A stretch of DNA of 64,000 nt. Origin: Trichothermofontia sp964536415. GTDB taxonomy: Bacteria > Cyanobacteriota > Cyanobacteriia > B231. This document shows positions 1 to 8,275 of the stretch, piece after piece; the first letter of the stretch is position 1, and the number at the start of each line of letters is the position of its first letter. The DNA is taken from positions 4,785-68,784 of the forward strand of contig CAZHXN010000009.1 of assembly GCA_964536415.1 (NCBI GenBank). The letters are read 5' to 3'. The notes under the pieces are model-generated. The model worked only from the letters and a program-made list of their open reading frames with translations. It was not told the DNA's origin and did not search any database. A program made the position numbers and the translations under genes.

Positions 1-1270
1 GCTGGCTCTGGCGTTGTTGGTGTCGCCGTTGTAGCAGACTCAGTTGTAAGTAGAAAAATTCCTCGAACACCAGCCGCCGCCGGGCCAGGGCACCGCTGTC
101 AGGATCAGGGGGATAATGAATGTGGGCGATCGCGGTGGGTAAGTCAATCAGGCCATACTTCTGGCGCAGGGCTTGAGGCAAGGGGTCCTTGAGTTGTTTC
201 GCCGCAGTCAGCGCCGCCAACACCGCCCGTCGGATGACATCGGCCCCGATATTACCCGTGAGGGAATAGACCGGCACCACACGCCCCACCTTCAGCGAAG
301 TAATCTGGCTGCCCTGGTGATCGAGGACCTCGATTTCCGCTTGCTTGATCGTTAACCCATACTTACTGTCCTTAACCAAGCCAGAGGCCGCCACGATCGC
401 CCCTGGGGGATAGCGCCGCCGCTGTTGCTCCTGCCAGCTGCGATTGGCAAACCGTGCTCCTGGCATAAAGCGACTAAGCTTAATTTGACCTGTATGGTCT
501 TGGAGAACCCATTCCAGAATCGTTAGTTGCCTATTGCGAGGACTGGTGAAACAGTTACAGCGCTTGACCGTAGCCACGATCGTCACCGTTTCCCCTGGCC
601 CCAGATCCCGAATGGTGACCTGACGAGCATAGTCAATGTAATCCCGTGGGAAGTAGTACAAGAGATCCCGAACGGTGATTAACCCCAATTCACCCAATTG
701 TTTTGCCCGCCGGGGACCCACACCATTGAGATGGGTGAGGGCTTGATCCAGAGCAAGACTCTGCTGCCCCTGGCTCTGACGGGGAATCAGGTCCATAGTA
801 CGGGGCCGTTTTGCCGGAGGTGTCGCGAGGGCCTCTCCCCTGCTGCTTTGACTTGTGGGGTAGGCGTTCCGCCTGCCCATATCGCTCATCTCCCGCCTGC
901 CTGTATCTCCACCCGTATTCCCAATCACTTGCGTACCGCTCTCATCAGCCGGAGTATCCGTCGCAAGGGCCAAACTTAGCTGCTGAGCTGCTTCCCACGA
1001 TCGCCGGGTTTGGTAGATTACATTGCGGGTTTCGGCGACCAGGTGTTGGCGTTGGGCAAAGGTCAGGTCCGGATAGCGGGCATAGCGATCGGCGAGGCGT
1101 TGCCAGCGTTCCTGGTGATCGGCGGGAATGTGCCCACTCGACTGGCGGAGGCTCAGGTTGAGAAATTCACTAAAGCGATATTGACGGCCCACGAGGTTGT
1201 TGAACCCCTGTTCCGCTTCTTTTGCCAATGCTTTCTGGAGCCTTGGCCAATCGGGCTGCTCAGGTATCAC
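1..1270 (-). CDS. recG: ATP-dependent DNA helicase RecG (5' part, runs off window)
   Basis: N-terminal ~423 codons of RecG, the helicase that reverses stalled forks and branch-migrates Holliday junctions; the C-terminus lies beyond base 1. Read on the minus strand, the frame is open throughout and contains the family's wedge-domain landmarks: LNGVGPRRAKQLGELGL, then LLYYFPRDYIDY, and an OB-fold stretch with LQDHTGQIKLSRF. As in other cyanobacterial RecG proteins there is a long extension of about 160 residues before the wedge domain. I chose GTG at 1270 because an in-frame stop lies eight codons upstream and no ATG intervenes. Part of the extension is made of a palindromic repeat read as protein (separate entry). 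Helicase motifs are not in the window. Confidence 0.88.
   Translation of the reverse strand, partial: MIPEQPDWPRLQKALAKEAEQGFNNLVGRQYRFSEFLNLSLRQSSGHIPADHQERWQRLADRYARYPDLTFAQRQHLVAETRNVIYQTRRSWEAAQQLSLALATDTPADESGTQVIGNTGGDTGRREMSDMGRRNAYPTSQSSRGEALATPPAKRPRTMDLIPRQSQGQQSLALDQALTHLNGVGPRRAKQLGELGLITVRDLLYYFPRDYIDYARQVTIRDLGPGETVTIVATVKRCNCFTSPRNRQLTILEWVLQDHTGQIKLSRFMPGARFANRSWQEQQRRRYPPGAIVAASGLVKDSKYGLTIKQAEIEVLDHQGSQITSLKVGRVVPVYSLTGNIGADVIRRAVLAALTAAKQLKDPLPQALRQKYGLIDLPTAIAHIHYPPDPDSGALARRRLVFEEFFYLQLSLLQRRHQQRQSQ
858..878. repeat. Short palindromic repeat inside recG
   Basis: Arms at 858-866 and 870-878 pair with one G-U-type mismatch around a 3-base loop. It lies in the low-complexity linker of recG and stays in frame. 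The flanking codons read as unstructured Gly/Arg/Ser/Thr-rich protein. This looks like a cyanobacterial dispersed palindrome that inserted without breaking the gene. Confidence 0.5.
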
Positions 1271-1298
1271 TGGGTTATGCCTGTTGAGAATTCAAAAT

Positions 1299-2231
1299 TC
1301 AAAATGCTGGCAGGGCGGGTTTATTAATCGGATCGGTGGGGCGTACATCCTGACCTTGTTGCAGTCCTTCTTCCTTCGCCTCACGGTAAACGCGGGTTTC
1401 CTCCAGGGTGGTTCCCGTCAGTCCCAGCATGGCTTCGACCTCCTCGCGGCTGAGTGTCGTGAACTTGTACACCACGATCGTGGTGACTATCTCTATTATC
1501 TCGCTTGCCGTCAGGATGTCAGGTGGGGTCTGCTGCACACGGGCGATGATCTCCCTAGCCTCACTCGCCATCTGCGGCTCCGGCAAAATCGTCAGTTGCA
1601 TCAGCCGAATGCCGACGGAGGCAGCAGCCTGCTCTGGGGTCAGTTCGTCCAGGTAGATACGTTTGATGTTGGGACTGTTGAGTAGAGCTTGGTGAAAGAT
1701 TTGTTGTGGCGTCAGTGTCAATTGAACCCCTGCAATTATCTTAAGCTGGCGATCGCTTCTACAAACTTCTGGCTCTTGTTGGGGGGTAAACGTTAAAACG
1801 GAATAATCATCCGGATCAAGCATCCATCCTAATTGGCTGCCATATTTCAAACAATGCAGAATATTGTCAATGACACGGTTGACCTTTTGATCCGGTGAAA
1901 GAATTTCGATTGTCCAATCAGGTGCTTCAGTAAAGTCATCCTCCGGTTCACCTAATTCATTCAAATTAATTCGATTCCACGCAATGACGGCGACATCAGG
2001 CACAATGGAACGCCCCCCAAAGGTACATTGCAACTCAGGCAAGGCTGTATAGTCAGCCGTTTTGCTGTCAATTTGAATCAAAAGGCGTTTTTGTAGGATA
2101 GAGTGTCAAGTTTTAGGCATGGGTTTTTGCATTGCGATCCCATCCACGTATTCCCATGCCGGAGAATCCTCCAAATATGGCAATTTAAGGAAATCCTCAA
2201 GGGAGAGAACCTGAGTTAAGGAAGTCGGCAT
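1299..2231 (-). pseudogene. Chimeric Uma2 (DUF820) / DUF2887 nuclease-family gene with internal stop
   Basis: From ATG 2231 the minus strand reads 41 codons of a normal Uma2 N-terminus (VLSLEDFLKLPYLED, WEYVDGIAMQKPMP), then TGA at 2108-2106, then the same frame continues (HSILQKRLL) through the Uma2 core: VPDVAV and the TIEILSPDQ strand that carries the PD-(D/E)XK acidic residues. The stop replaces a codon where Arg or Gly is common, consistent with CGA to TGA. From about base 1679 the protein switches to what I recognise as the C-terminal part of DUF2887/Rpn-like proteins (IKRIYLDEL, EIVTTIVVYKF, SREEVEAMLGL, REAKEEGLQQG) and ends in non-homologous residues. A TTG at 2081 could start a truncated 260-residue product. 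It appears to be a nonfunctional fusion of two nuclease-family fragments. Confidence 0.7.
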
Positions 2232-2750
2232 TGGTTCATGCAAGAAGTTGATTTCATGCACTCATGATAACACTAGAGTCATATACAGTAGCGCTCAGTA
2301 CTCCGTAAGTTAGGCTAAACACTTCATGACCTAGCAATCATTCCACAATGCTCCTGTGTTGGGTCTTTCGCGATCGATATAATGCACGTCCGACAGTTTA
2401 CTAAACCTCTTCGGGAAAACCCTTAAACTCCTAGCCCTCTTTTGTCACCTCAGGGGAAGTAAAATTGTTCTAACACCGGGGAAGGCTTGTCAGCCATGCT
2501 TTCTGACGTTGAGTTCCTAGCAGATACCTAACGATTTAGGGATGTGTTAGGAGCTGAGTGCTGTAACCCATAGCTTATAAGGACTCACAGCTTTTGATCG
2601 TTTTTTGCCTGCTCAGAGTAAAAAAAGAGCGCTACAGCGGTTCCCGCTCCAGTGAGGCCCGCCGCCCCAACATCCGTTCAAGCTATTTGCGGTAGATTTC
2701 TGCTGTCATTGCCGCTGGACTTCCTGCCCGATCCCCTCACCCAACCAGAG
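2232..2750. other. Intergenic stretch, 519 bp
   Basis: Lies between the pseudogene (divergent) and the 3' end of a minus-strand methyltransferase gene. I find no convincing coding frame, RNA or repeat in it. A short U-rich/A-rich segment near 2600-2630 (tttttt, then aaaaaaa) could contribute to termination of the methyltransferase transcript, but no clean stem is visible. Confidence 0.4.
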
Positions 2751-3440
2751 CTATATCCCCCCGCGCTCATGCAACCACGGACGGGCGATCGTCCAATGAC
2801 GATCGGAAGATTGATAAACCTGCACATGTGCTAACCCTACCGTTTGCACCATTGCCTCAACTTCTGCCAACGTAAACGCTGCACAAAGGGAATCATGAAA
2901 CAATTGGGCCTGGTGAGCATCATACTCTGGGCCAATGCGGGCCACCAACGCCGCCACCTCCCCCCGATCCGCCGGACGCAACAAGTCCCGTAACAGAATG
3001 CCTCCCCCCGGCTTCAAGACCCGCTGTAACTCGCGCAGGCAGGGCAGGGGATCGGGCAAATGATGGACAATGCTGTTGGAAATCACCAGATCAAACTGGG
3101 CATCGTTGTAGGGTAATTGCTTCGCGTCTACCCATTCCAGAGAAATTTGGGCCTGACAGCCGGCTGCCTGCACATTATTGGCCCCCACCTTGAGCATATT
3201 TTCTGACAAGTCGATCGCCACGATCTGCCACTGAGGACGCCGCTGAGCGATCAGAATCGGAATCCTGGCTGTACCTGTGCCCAGATCCAGAACCTTCACT
3301 GGGTCTTGCCAGGTATCTGGGGGACCCAGGGCGATCGCTAATTCCGCAAAATCCGTATTCACCGCCGTGAAATCCATCGCATCATAGGCAATCGCCTCCG
3401 CCCAGGTATCCATCACCTCTGGCTCCAAAGTCCGCTCCAT
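2751..3440 (-). CDS. Class I SAM-dependent methyltransferase
   Basis: 229 residues with the Rossmann-fold SAM-binding order. Motif I is VLDLGTGTARIP (residues 50-61), the acidic ribose-binding loop is VAIDLSENM (D77), and motif IV is FDLVISNSIVHHLPDP, followed by a Methyltransf_11/25-like LRELQRVLKPGGGILLRDLLRP. The substrate cannot be inferred: the family methylates small molecules and no pathway genes flank it. It is transcribed alone, with about 350 bp of spacer upstream. Start ATG 3440 gives a normal family length and the leader residues look natural. Confidence 0.82.
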   Translation of the reverse strand: MERTLEPEVMDTWAEAIAYDAMDFTAVNTDFAELAIALGPPDTWQDPVKVLDLGTGTARIPILIAQRRPQWQIVAIDLSENMLKVGANNVQAAGCQAQISLEWVDAKQLPYNDAQFDLVISNSIVHHLPDPLPCLRELQRVLKPGGGILLRDLLRPADRGEVAALVARIGPEYDAHQAQLFHDSLCAAFTLAEVEAMVQTVGLAHVQVYQSSDRHWTIARPWLHERGGI

Positions 3441-3583
3441 CCTGGCCCTCCCACTTAGTTTGACTCATTGCCCGTTATGGCGGCTCCCGCCGGGTTCGGC
3501 TAGATTGTTAGCCGCTCATGAGTTTCTTGACAATCCCAATTTTTACGTTATTGTTTAGCCACAACTCAACCCTGATTGCGTTG

Positions 3584-3603
3584 TGCCACTATTGATAGTG
3601 GCA
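3584..3603. promoter_or_regulatory. Perfect palindrome in the divergent spacer before the RTX-repeat gene
   Basis: Arms at 3584-3592 and 3595-3603 are perfect 9-base inverted repeats separated by two bases. The site lies in the 352-bp spacer (3441-3792) between the divergent methyltransferase and DUF4347 genes. It has no U-tract, so an operator is more likely than a terminator. I see nothing else definite in this spacer. Confidence 0.35.
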
Positions 3604-3792
3604 AGGACTCTCTTTTATAGATTGTTCACCCCACAGGTAGTATTGTGGCTTTTTGGTACGGGTTCTGAGGCTGCCTCACCGTGCGATTAAGCCGCCTTTT
3701 TAACCGCAGCTTTACCCTTAGTGTTTTTAAGGTCAGTCTTTTTAGCTCTATTTTGATTTTGTATTTGTAAAGACTAGTCAACTGTTATTCAC

Positions 3793-6078
3793 ATGTTATT
3801 CACAATGCCTATCCGTTTGCCCCCACCGTTATCCCCCCTTACTCCAAACGATAATCGGGAAGCGCTTATGTCACTCTCTCACATCACGATCGCGACACCT
3901 GCTGCCTCCTCCTCCCGTGTCCTCTCCTGCGATCGGCCGGCGCGACGCCGGGTACCGCCCCATAGCCTGGTTTTCATTGATCCAGGCATTGACGCCTATG
4001 AGCAATTGGCCAAGGGTGCATTGCCAGGGGTTGAAGTGATCATCCTGGACCCACAAGAGGACGGCATTGCCCAGATCAGCCAACACCTATTACAGCAACA
4101 ACAACGTGTCACCAGCCTGCATCTCGTCTCCCACGGCGAACCGGGTCGGATCTGGTTAGGCGCTACCCGCTTGGACTTGCAGAACTTGATGCACTATGTG
4201 CGTCAAATCCACAGTTGGAGTTATGCCCTAGCGGATTCTGCCGAGGTGCTGATCTACGGGTGTAACGTCGCCCGTGGACGGCGGGGACACATCTTTGTCC
4301 AACAACTGAGTCGTCTGACCGGGGCCAGAGTGGCAGCCTCCTTAGGGTTAACCGGCAATGCCGACCTTGGGGGCGATTGGGAATTGGCCTATCGGACGGG
4401 GCCAGTGCGATCGTCCGTGGCCTTTGAGTCAGCCACATTGGCCGACTATCCGGGTGTCTTAGCCACCATTATTGATGACGGCGATGCGGGTTTTCTCCAA
4501 GTGGGAGCCTGGTCAGTCGCCACGGGTGGCTTTAACGGTGACTTGCGGAGCAGCAATGCCGGGACTAGCGAGAACTTTGTGACCTGGACCTTTGCGAACC
4601 TATTGCCAGGGTCCTACCGGGTATCAGCAACCTGGGTTCCGCGATCAGGGGCCGCCAGTAACTCACCCTTTACCCTCACGGGGGGGGCACCTTTGACGGT
4701 CAACGTCAACCAGCAGGTGGGTCCCAATGGTCAAGTGGTGGAGACGGGGACCACTTTCCAGGATTTATTAGGGTCCTACACGATCGCGGGCAACAGCCTG
4801 ACCGTCCAGTTAGCCAATAATGCCGATGGCGTTGTCATTGCAGATGCCGTGCGCATTGAGCCCCTGAATGTAATCAGCACGAATCAACCCCCCGTTAATC
4901 TTGTGCCAGGGACGCAGGTGGTTCGCACCAATACACCGTTGCTCTTCTCACCTGCCGCTGGAAATGGGATTAGCGTCACCGATCCCGATGCGGGCAGTAA
5001 TCCGGTGTTGATTTCCCTGATTGCCACGAATGGCACACTGACGTTAAACGGCACCAGTGGGCTATCCTTCCCACAGAACGGTGGTGATGGCACCAACGAT
5101 CGCAGCATGATCTTTAACGGCAGCCTCGCCAACGTCAATGCCGCCCTGAATGGTCTGCGCTTTGATCCCGATCCCAACTTTAGTGGCACAGCAACCCTCT
5201 CAATCGCCACCAATGACCTGGGTAATACCGGGACTGGCGGCCCCTTAATTGACACTGACCTCATTACCATTAATGTGGGGAATTTGATTACCGGCCCAGG
5301 ACAGCCGGGCAATCCCATTTTGCCGCCCGGTATCGATATCAGTATTCCCAGTTTTAATGGCCCCTTTAATCAGATCCTGGGAACCAACGCCAGTGACACG
5401 ATCCAGGGGACCAGTGGGAATGATGAGATTTATGGGTATCTGGGGAATGATTTCCTGTTGGGGAACCAGGGACGCGATCGCCTCTTTGGTGGTCAAGATA
5501 ACGACACCCTGCACGGCGGTAAGGGCGACGATACGTTATATGGTGGCAAACAGCGTGATCGTCTGTTTGGGGATGAGGGGAACGATGTGCTCCGGGGTGA
5601 TCTGGATAATGATGTCCTTTTTGGCGGCCAGGGCAACGATACCCTATTGGGTGGCAAGGAGAATGATCTCCTCTATGGCGATCGAGGCAACGACACCCTG
5701 AGTGGCGATAATGGCAACGATACGCTGGATGGGAGTAATGAAAAATTTGCTGGTTTTGGCGAGATTGATGTGTTGATGGGGGGGGCAGGCTCTGACTTAT
5801 TTATCTTGGGCAATCGCCGTCAGGCATACTATGATGACGGTAACCCCAATACCCCAGGGATTGATGCCTTCGCCCGCATTGCTGACTTTAATATTACCGA
5901 GGACTTTATCCAACTCAGGAGTGGTCTCGATTACTACATTGGGTCTGCTTTCAATACGGCTGCCATCTACATTGATAATGATGGGATACCGGGCACCAGC
6001 AGTAATGATGAGCTAATTGCTACTCTAGATAATGTGCCAGTCACAGCGAATATTACCCCTCGCTTTATCTTTGTCTAG
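3793..6078 (+). CDS. DUF4347 / golvesin-like / cadherin-like / RTX calcium-binding surface protein
   Basis: 761 residues, probably secreted through a type I pathway because no N-terminal signal peptide is visible. In order: DUF4347 (about 58-223, with LHLVSHGEPG and LIYGCNVARG); a golvesin C-terminal-like beta domain (about 226-355, IIDDGDAGF and FTLTGGAPLTVNVNQQ); a cadherin-like/PKD-type module (about 365-497); then seven or more hemolysin-type nonapeptide repeats (about 530-660, GGxGxDxLxGG such as GGQGNDTLLGG) that bind calcium and form a beta-roll. The tail after 670 is the usual RTX C-terminal cap (DLFILGN, IADFN). Such proteins in cyanobacteria are adhesins or envelope proteins; no catalytic residues are evident. 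An in-frame ATG at 3868 is an alternative start. No secretion genes are adjacent. Confidence 0.85.
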   Translation: MLFTMPIRLPPPLSPLTPNDNREALMSLSHITIATPAASSSRVLSCDRPARRRVPPHSLVFIDPGIDAYEQLAKGALPGVEVIILDPQEDGIAQISQHLLQQQQRVTSLHLVSHGEPGRIWLGATRLDLQNLMHYVRQIHSWSYALADSAEVLIYGCNVARGRRGHIFVQQLSRLTGARVAASLGLTGNADLGGDWELAYRTGPVRSSVAFESATLADYPGVLATIIDDGDAGFLQVGAWSVATGGFNGDLRSSNAGTSENFVTWTFANLLPGSYRVSATWVPRSGAASNSPFTLTGGAPLTVNVNQQVGPNGQVVETGTTFQDLLGSYTIAGNSLTVQLANNADGVVIADAVRIEPLNVISTNQPPVNLVPGTQVVRTNTPLLFSPAAGNGISVTDPDAGSNPVLISLIATNGTLTLNGTSGLSFPQNGGDGTNDRSMIFNGSLANVNAALNGLRFDPDPNFSGTATLSIATNDLGNTGTGGPLIDTDLITINVGNLITGPGQPGNPILPPGIDISIPSFNGPFNQILGTNASDTIQGTSGNDEIYGYLGNDFLLGNQGRDRLFGGQDNDTLHGGKGDDTLYGGKQRDRLFGDEGNDVLRGDLDNDVLFGGQGNDTLLGGKENDLLYGDRGNDTLSGDNGNDTLDGSNEKFAGFGEIDVLMGGAGSDLFILGNRRQAYYDDGNPNTPGIDAFARIADFNITEDFIQLRSGLDYYIGSAFNTAAIYIDNDGIPGTSSNDELIATLDNVPVTANITPRFIFV

Positions 6079-6124
6079 TTAATCGGTGAGTGTTCTTAAA
6101 ACCAAGACCCTCACCGCTGATTAA
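6079..6124 (+). terminator. Possible terminator hairpin after the RTX-repeat gene
   Basis: Seven-base arms cggtgag (6084-6090) and ctcaccg (6110-6116), with further near-matching flanks (taatc / gctgatta), directly follow the stop codon. The loop is long (19 bases) and there is no strong U-tract, so termination strength is doubtful. Confidence 0.3.
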
Positions 6125-6227
6125 TTGACCAATCTTTTCCCCTCATGGGAGGAGTGAGAAGTGAGGTAAGAAGGAAGAAAGGTCTGCTTCTCCTGGTTGA
6201 CTGACCAATCTTTTCCCCGCATCCCTA

Positions 6228-6440
6228 AATCCCTTCTCCCAGCCCCCCTAACCCCCCGTTTGCGGGGGGATGGGGCGAAGGGGAGTCGGATTTTTAAATC
6301 CCTCTCCCGTTCTGGGAGAGGGATTTAGGGTGAGGGTCGCACCAGTGAGATGCACCCCGAAGGGACTTGAACCCCAAAATCTGGCTCGAAGGCTTCGTCC
6401 GCTCTGGGAGAGAGGTTGGGGTGAGGGTGCTTTGGGTTTT
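6228..6440. repeat. Dispersed palindromic repeat, copy 1 (two modules)
   Basis: First module: aaatcccttctccc, a C-rich/G-rich hairpin, and a perfect 14-bp inverted repeat (6295-6308 with 6314-6327, loop gttct). Second module (about 6355-6440): gaagggacttgaacccc, tggctcgaagg, ctctgggagag and ttggggtgagggt. The first module closely matches the copy at 9800-9963 and the second the copy at 21120-21275. Non-coding, between two genes on the plus strand. Confidence 0.7.
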
Positions 6441-6599
6441 GTCAGTTAATCAACCCTCATCAACTATCCGAATTGAGCCTGCCAATTGAAGAGATGTAAC
6501 GTTTTCCCTCGAATTGCTTCACGCTTAAGGCGAGTCTGAGTTGAGAGATCGACAATGGATATTAAGAGGGCCTAAGCAACCTTTCGGTGCTGACGAAGG

Positions 6600-6640
6600 A
6601 GCAAAAGTCTCTCCACCGGGGCTGAAAGCCTGAGTGGGGC
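6600..6640 (+). other. Possible structured 5' leader of the secreted-protein gene
   Basis: Upstream of the start at 6697 a nested hairpin can be drawn: outer ctccac with gtgggg and inner ggct-gaa-agcc. It matches no riboswitch class that I can recognise. It may simply be leader structure. Confidence 0.2.
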
Positions 6641-6696
6641 GATCGGCAAGCGGGCGATCGCCTAATCCGCCAATCGTTTCAGATGGGGGAATCCAG

Positions 6697-7101
6697 ATGA
6701 TGCAATACCGATGGAGTCTTATCGGCGGGCTGCTGCTTACCGCAGCGACAGCCTTACCGGTTACTGCCGAAACCCTGGTTTCAGACAGTGGCCTAACCCA
6801 TATTTATGGCTATCAATTTACCCACTACCCTGGTGATATTATTGAGTACACTACTGAGGTCAATGGGCGTCGCTATCTCGGCACAATTAACGTCACTACG
6901 GTTGGCAACAGTTTGGTGCGGGGGTGGTTTAGCGATCGTGATCAGGGGGGCGATTTTGGTTGTACGGGGGAAGTGAGCATCCAATTTGTGGGCAACAATC
7001 GCTATATTTCGGTATGGCGCGTGGGGGGTACAGCTAGTCCCTACGTCGTCTGTCCCCAGGCAGGGACAACCGCCCGCCTGAATATGCGTGCCTATCCTTA
7101 G
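6697..7101 (+). CDS. Small secreted protein of unknown function
   Basis: 134 residues starting at the paired ATGs 6697/6700, with GGGGGA eight bases upstream. The N-terminus is a classical signal peptide (positive MMQYR, hydrophobic core LIGGLLLTAATALP, cleavage near VTAET). The mature part is about 110 residues, beta-rich by appearance, with two cysteines (FGCTGE and VVCPQ) that could form a periplasmic disulfide. I do not recognise a family. It is transcribed in the same direction as the asparaginase gene 80 bp downstream, but nothing ties their functions together. Confidence 0.65.
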   Translation: MMQYRWSLIGGLLLTAATALPVTAETLVSDSGLTHIYGYQFTHYPGDIIEYTTEVNGRRYLGTINVTTVGNSLVRGWFSDRDQGGDFGCTGEVSIQFVGNNRYISVWRVGGTASPYVVCPQAGTTARLNMRAYP

Positions 7102-7182
7102 ATAGCCAGATAGCCATTGCCCCTTCAGCCCCTAAAATAGGATGGCAATCTAAGGCAATTGGACATCACAGACGAGGCAGGG

Positions 7183-8118
7183 ATGCAACCCAAGTTAATC
7201 ATTCACGGCGGTGCGGGCAGTTCCCTTAAGGGGAAGGGTGGCGTTGAGGCCGTGCGACGATCGCTCTTGAGTATCCTGGAAACCGTTTACAACTCCCTAT
7301 TAGCAGGCCAAAGCGCCCAGGATGCCGTGGTTCAGGGGTGTCAACTACTCGAGGATGATCCCCGCTTTAATGCGGGGACGGGATCGGTATTGCAGTCGGA
7401 TGGCCAGATTCGCATGAGTGCCTCGCTGATGGTGGGGACGACCCAACGATTTAGCGGTGTCATTAACGTCATGCGGGTGAAAAATCCGATTCAATTGGCG
7501 GCCTTTTTACAACAGCAGCCAGACCGGATTCTGTCGGATGTGGGTGCCCTGGAGTTAGTGCGTGAGTTGCAGCTACCCCCCTATCAACCCCTTACGGAAC
7601 AACGCCTCCAGGAATGGCTCCAGGATCGGCAGAATAACTTCCAACGATCGATGGCGGATGTGGTCGCGGCGGGTGAAACGACCCCAGAGGGACGCTATGG
7701 CACGATCGGTGTCGTTGCCCTGGATCAAGCCGGACGCATCGCCGCCGGGACCTCTACGGGGGGTAAAGGCTTCGAGCGCATTGGTCGGGTTAGCGATTCC
7801 GCCATGCCCGCCGGGAACTACGCCACAGCCCACGCCGGCATTAGCTGTACGGGGATTGGGGAAGACATTGTGGATGAAGCCCTCGCCGCCCGCATTGTTG
7901 TGCGGGTCACCGACGGTCTGTCCCTATATGACGCCTTCGATCGCTCCTTCCAGGAAGCCCAACATCGCCAACGGGACCTCGGCGCGATCGGTCTCGATGC
8001 AACTGGAAATATCGCCTGGGGTAAAACCAGTGAAGTCCTCCTAGCCGCTTACCACACCGGCGAACGCATGGGCGACACCCTGGAGTGGCCCGGTGATGCC
8101 CGCGTAGGCCACCCCTAA
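7183..8118 (+). CDS. Isoaspartyl peptidase / L-asparaginase (Ntn hydrolase)
   Basis: 311 residues of the plant-type asparaginase family, which hydrolyses isoaspartyl dipeptides and asparagine after self-cleavage into two subunits. It begins with LIIHGGAG, has the DDPRFNAGTGS signature (residues 58-68), and carries the autocleavage site YGTIGVVALD, making Thr174 the expected nucleophile of the beta subunit; TSTGGKGF and the glycine-rich AHAGISCTGIGE supply the substrate pocket. ATG 7183 is preferred over an upstream TTG (7159) because it matches the family start and follows gaggcaggg. The gene stands alone ahead of ilvA. Confidence 0.9.
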   Translation: MQPKLIIHGGAGSSLKGKGGVEAVRRSLLSILETVYNSLLAGQSAQDAVVQGCQLLEDDPRFNAGTGSVLQSDGQIRMSASLMVGTTQRFSGVINVMRVKNPIQLAAFLQQQPDRILSDVGALELVRELQLPPYQPLTEQRLQEWLQDRQNNFQRSMADVVAAGETTPEGRYGTIGVVALDQAGRIAAGTSTGGKGFERIGRVSDSAMPAGNYATAHAGISCTGIGEDIVDEALAARIVVRVTDGLSLYDAFDRSFQEAQHRQRDLGAIGLDATGNIAWGKTSEVLLAAYHTGERMGDTLEWPGDARVGHP

Positions 8119-8275
8119 ATGGCCTCAGCACAGCGTTATCGATATAGCGTTTATCGCTCCAGTTCTAGAGGTACCCGGAGATCTAAAATTGACGAACTGG
8201 CGTGATCGGCTGTTAGGATTGCGCCGCGATCGTGCCCTTCCGACAAAATCTCCCCCATCCCCTCCTGAGATTCCC

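Noticed and set aside
4163..5514. Long minus-strand open frames opposite the RTX-repeat gene
   Set aside because: They are antisense shadows of a clear, domain-rich plus-strand gene and have no family features.
6355..6375. gggacttgaacccc resembles a tRNA T-arm on the minus strand
   Set aside because: No acceptor, anticodon or D arm can be drawn, and the same block recurs in diverged form in the repeat copy at 21120-21275.
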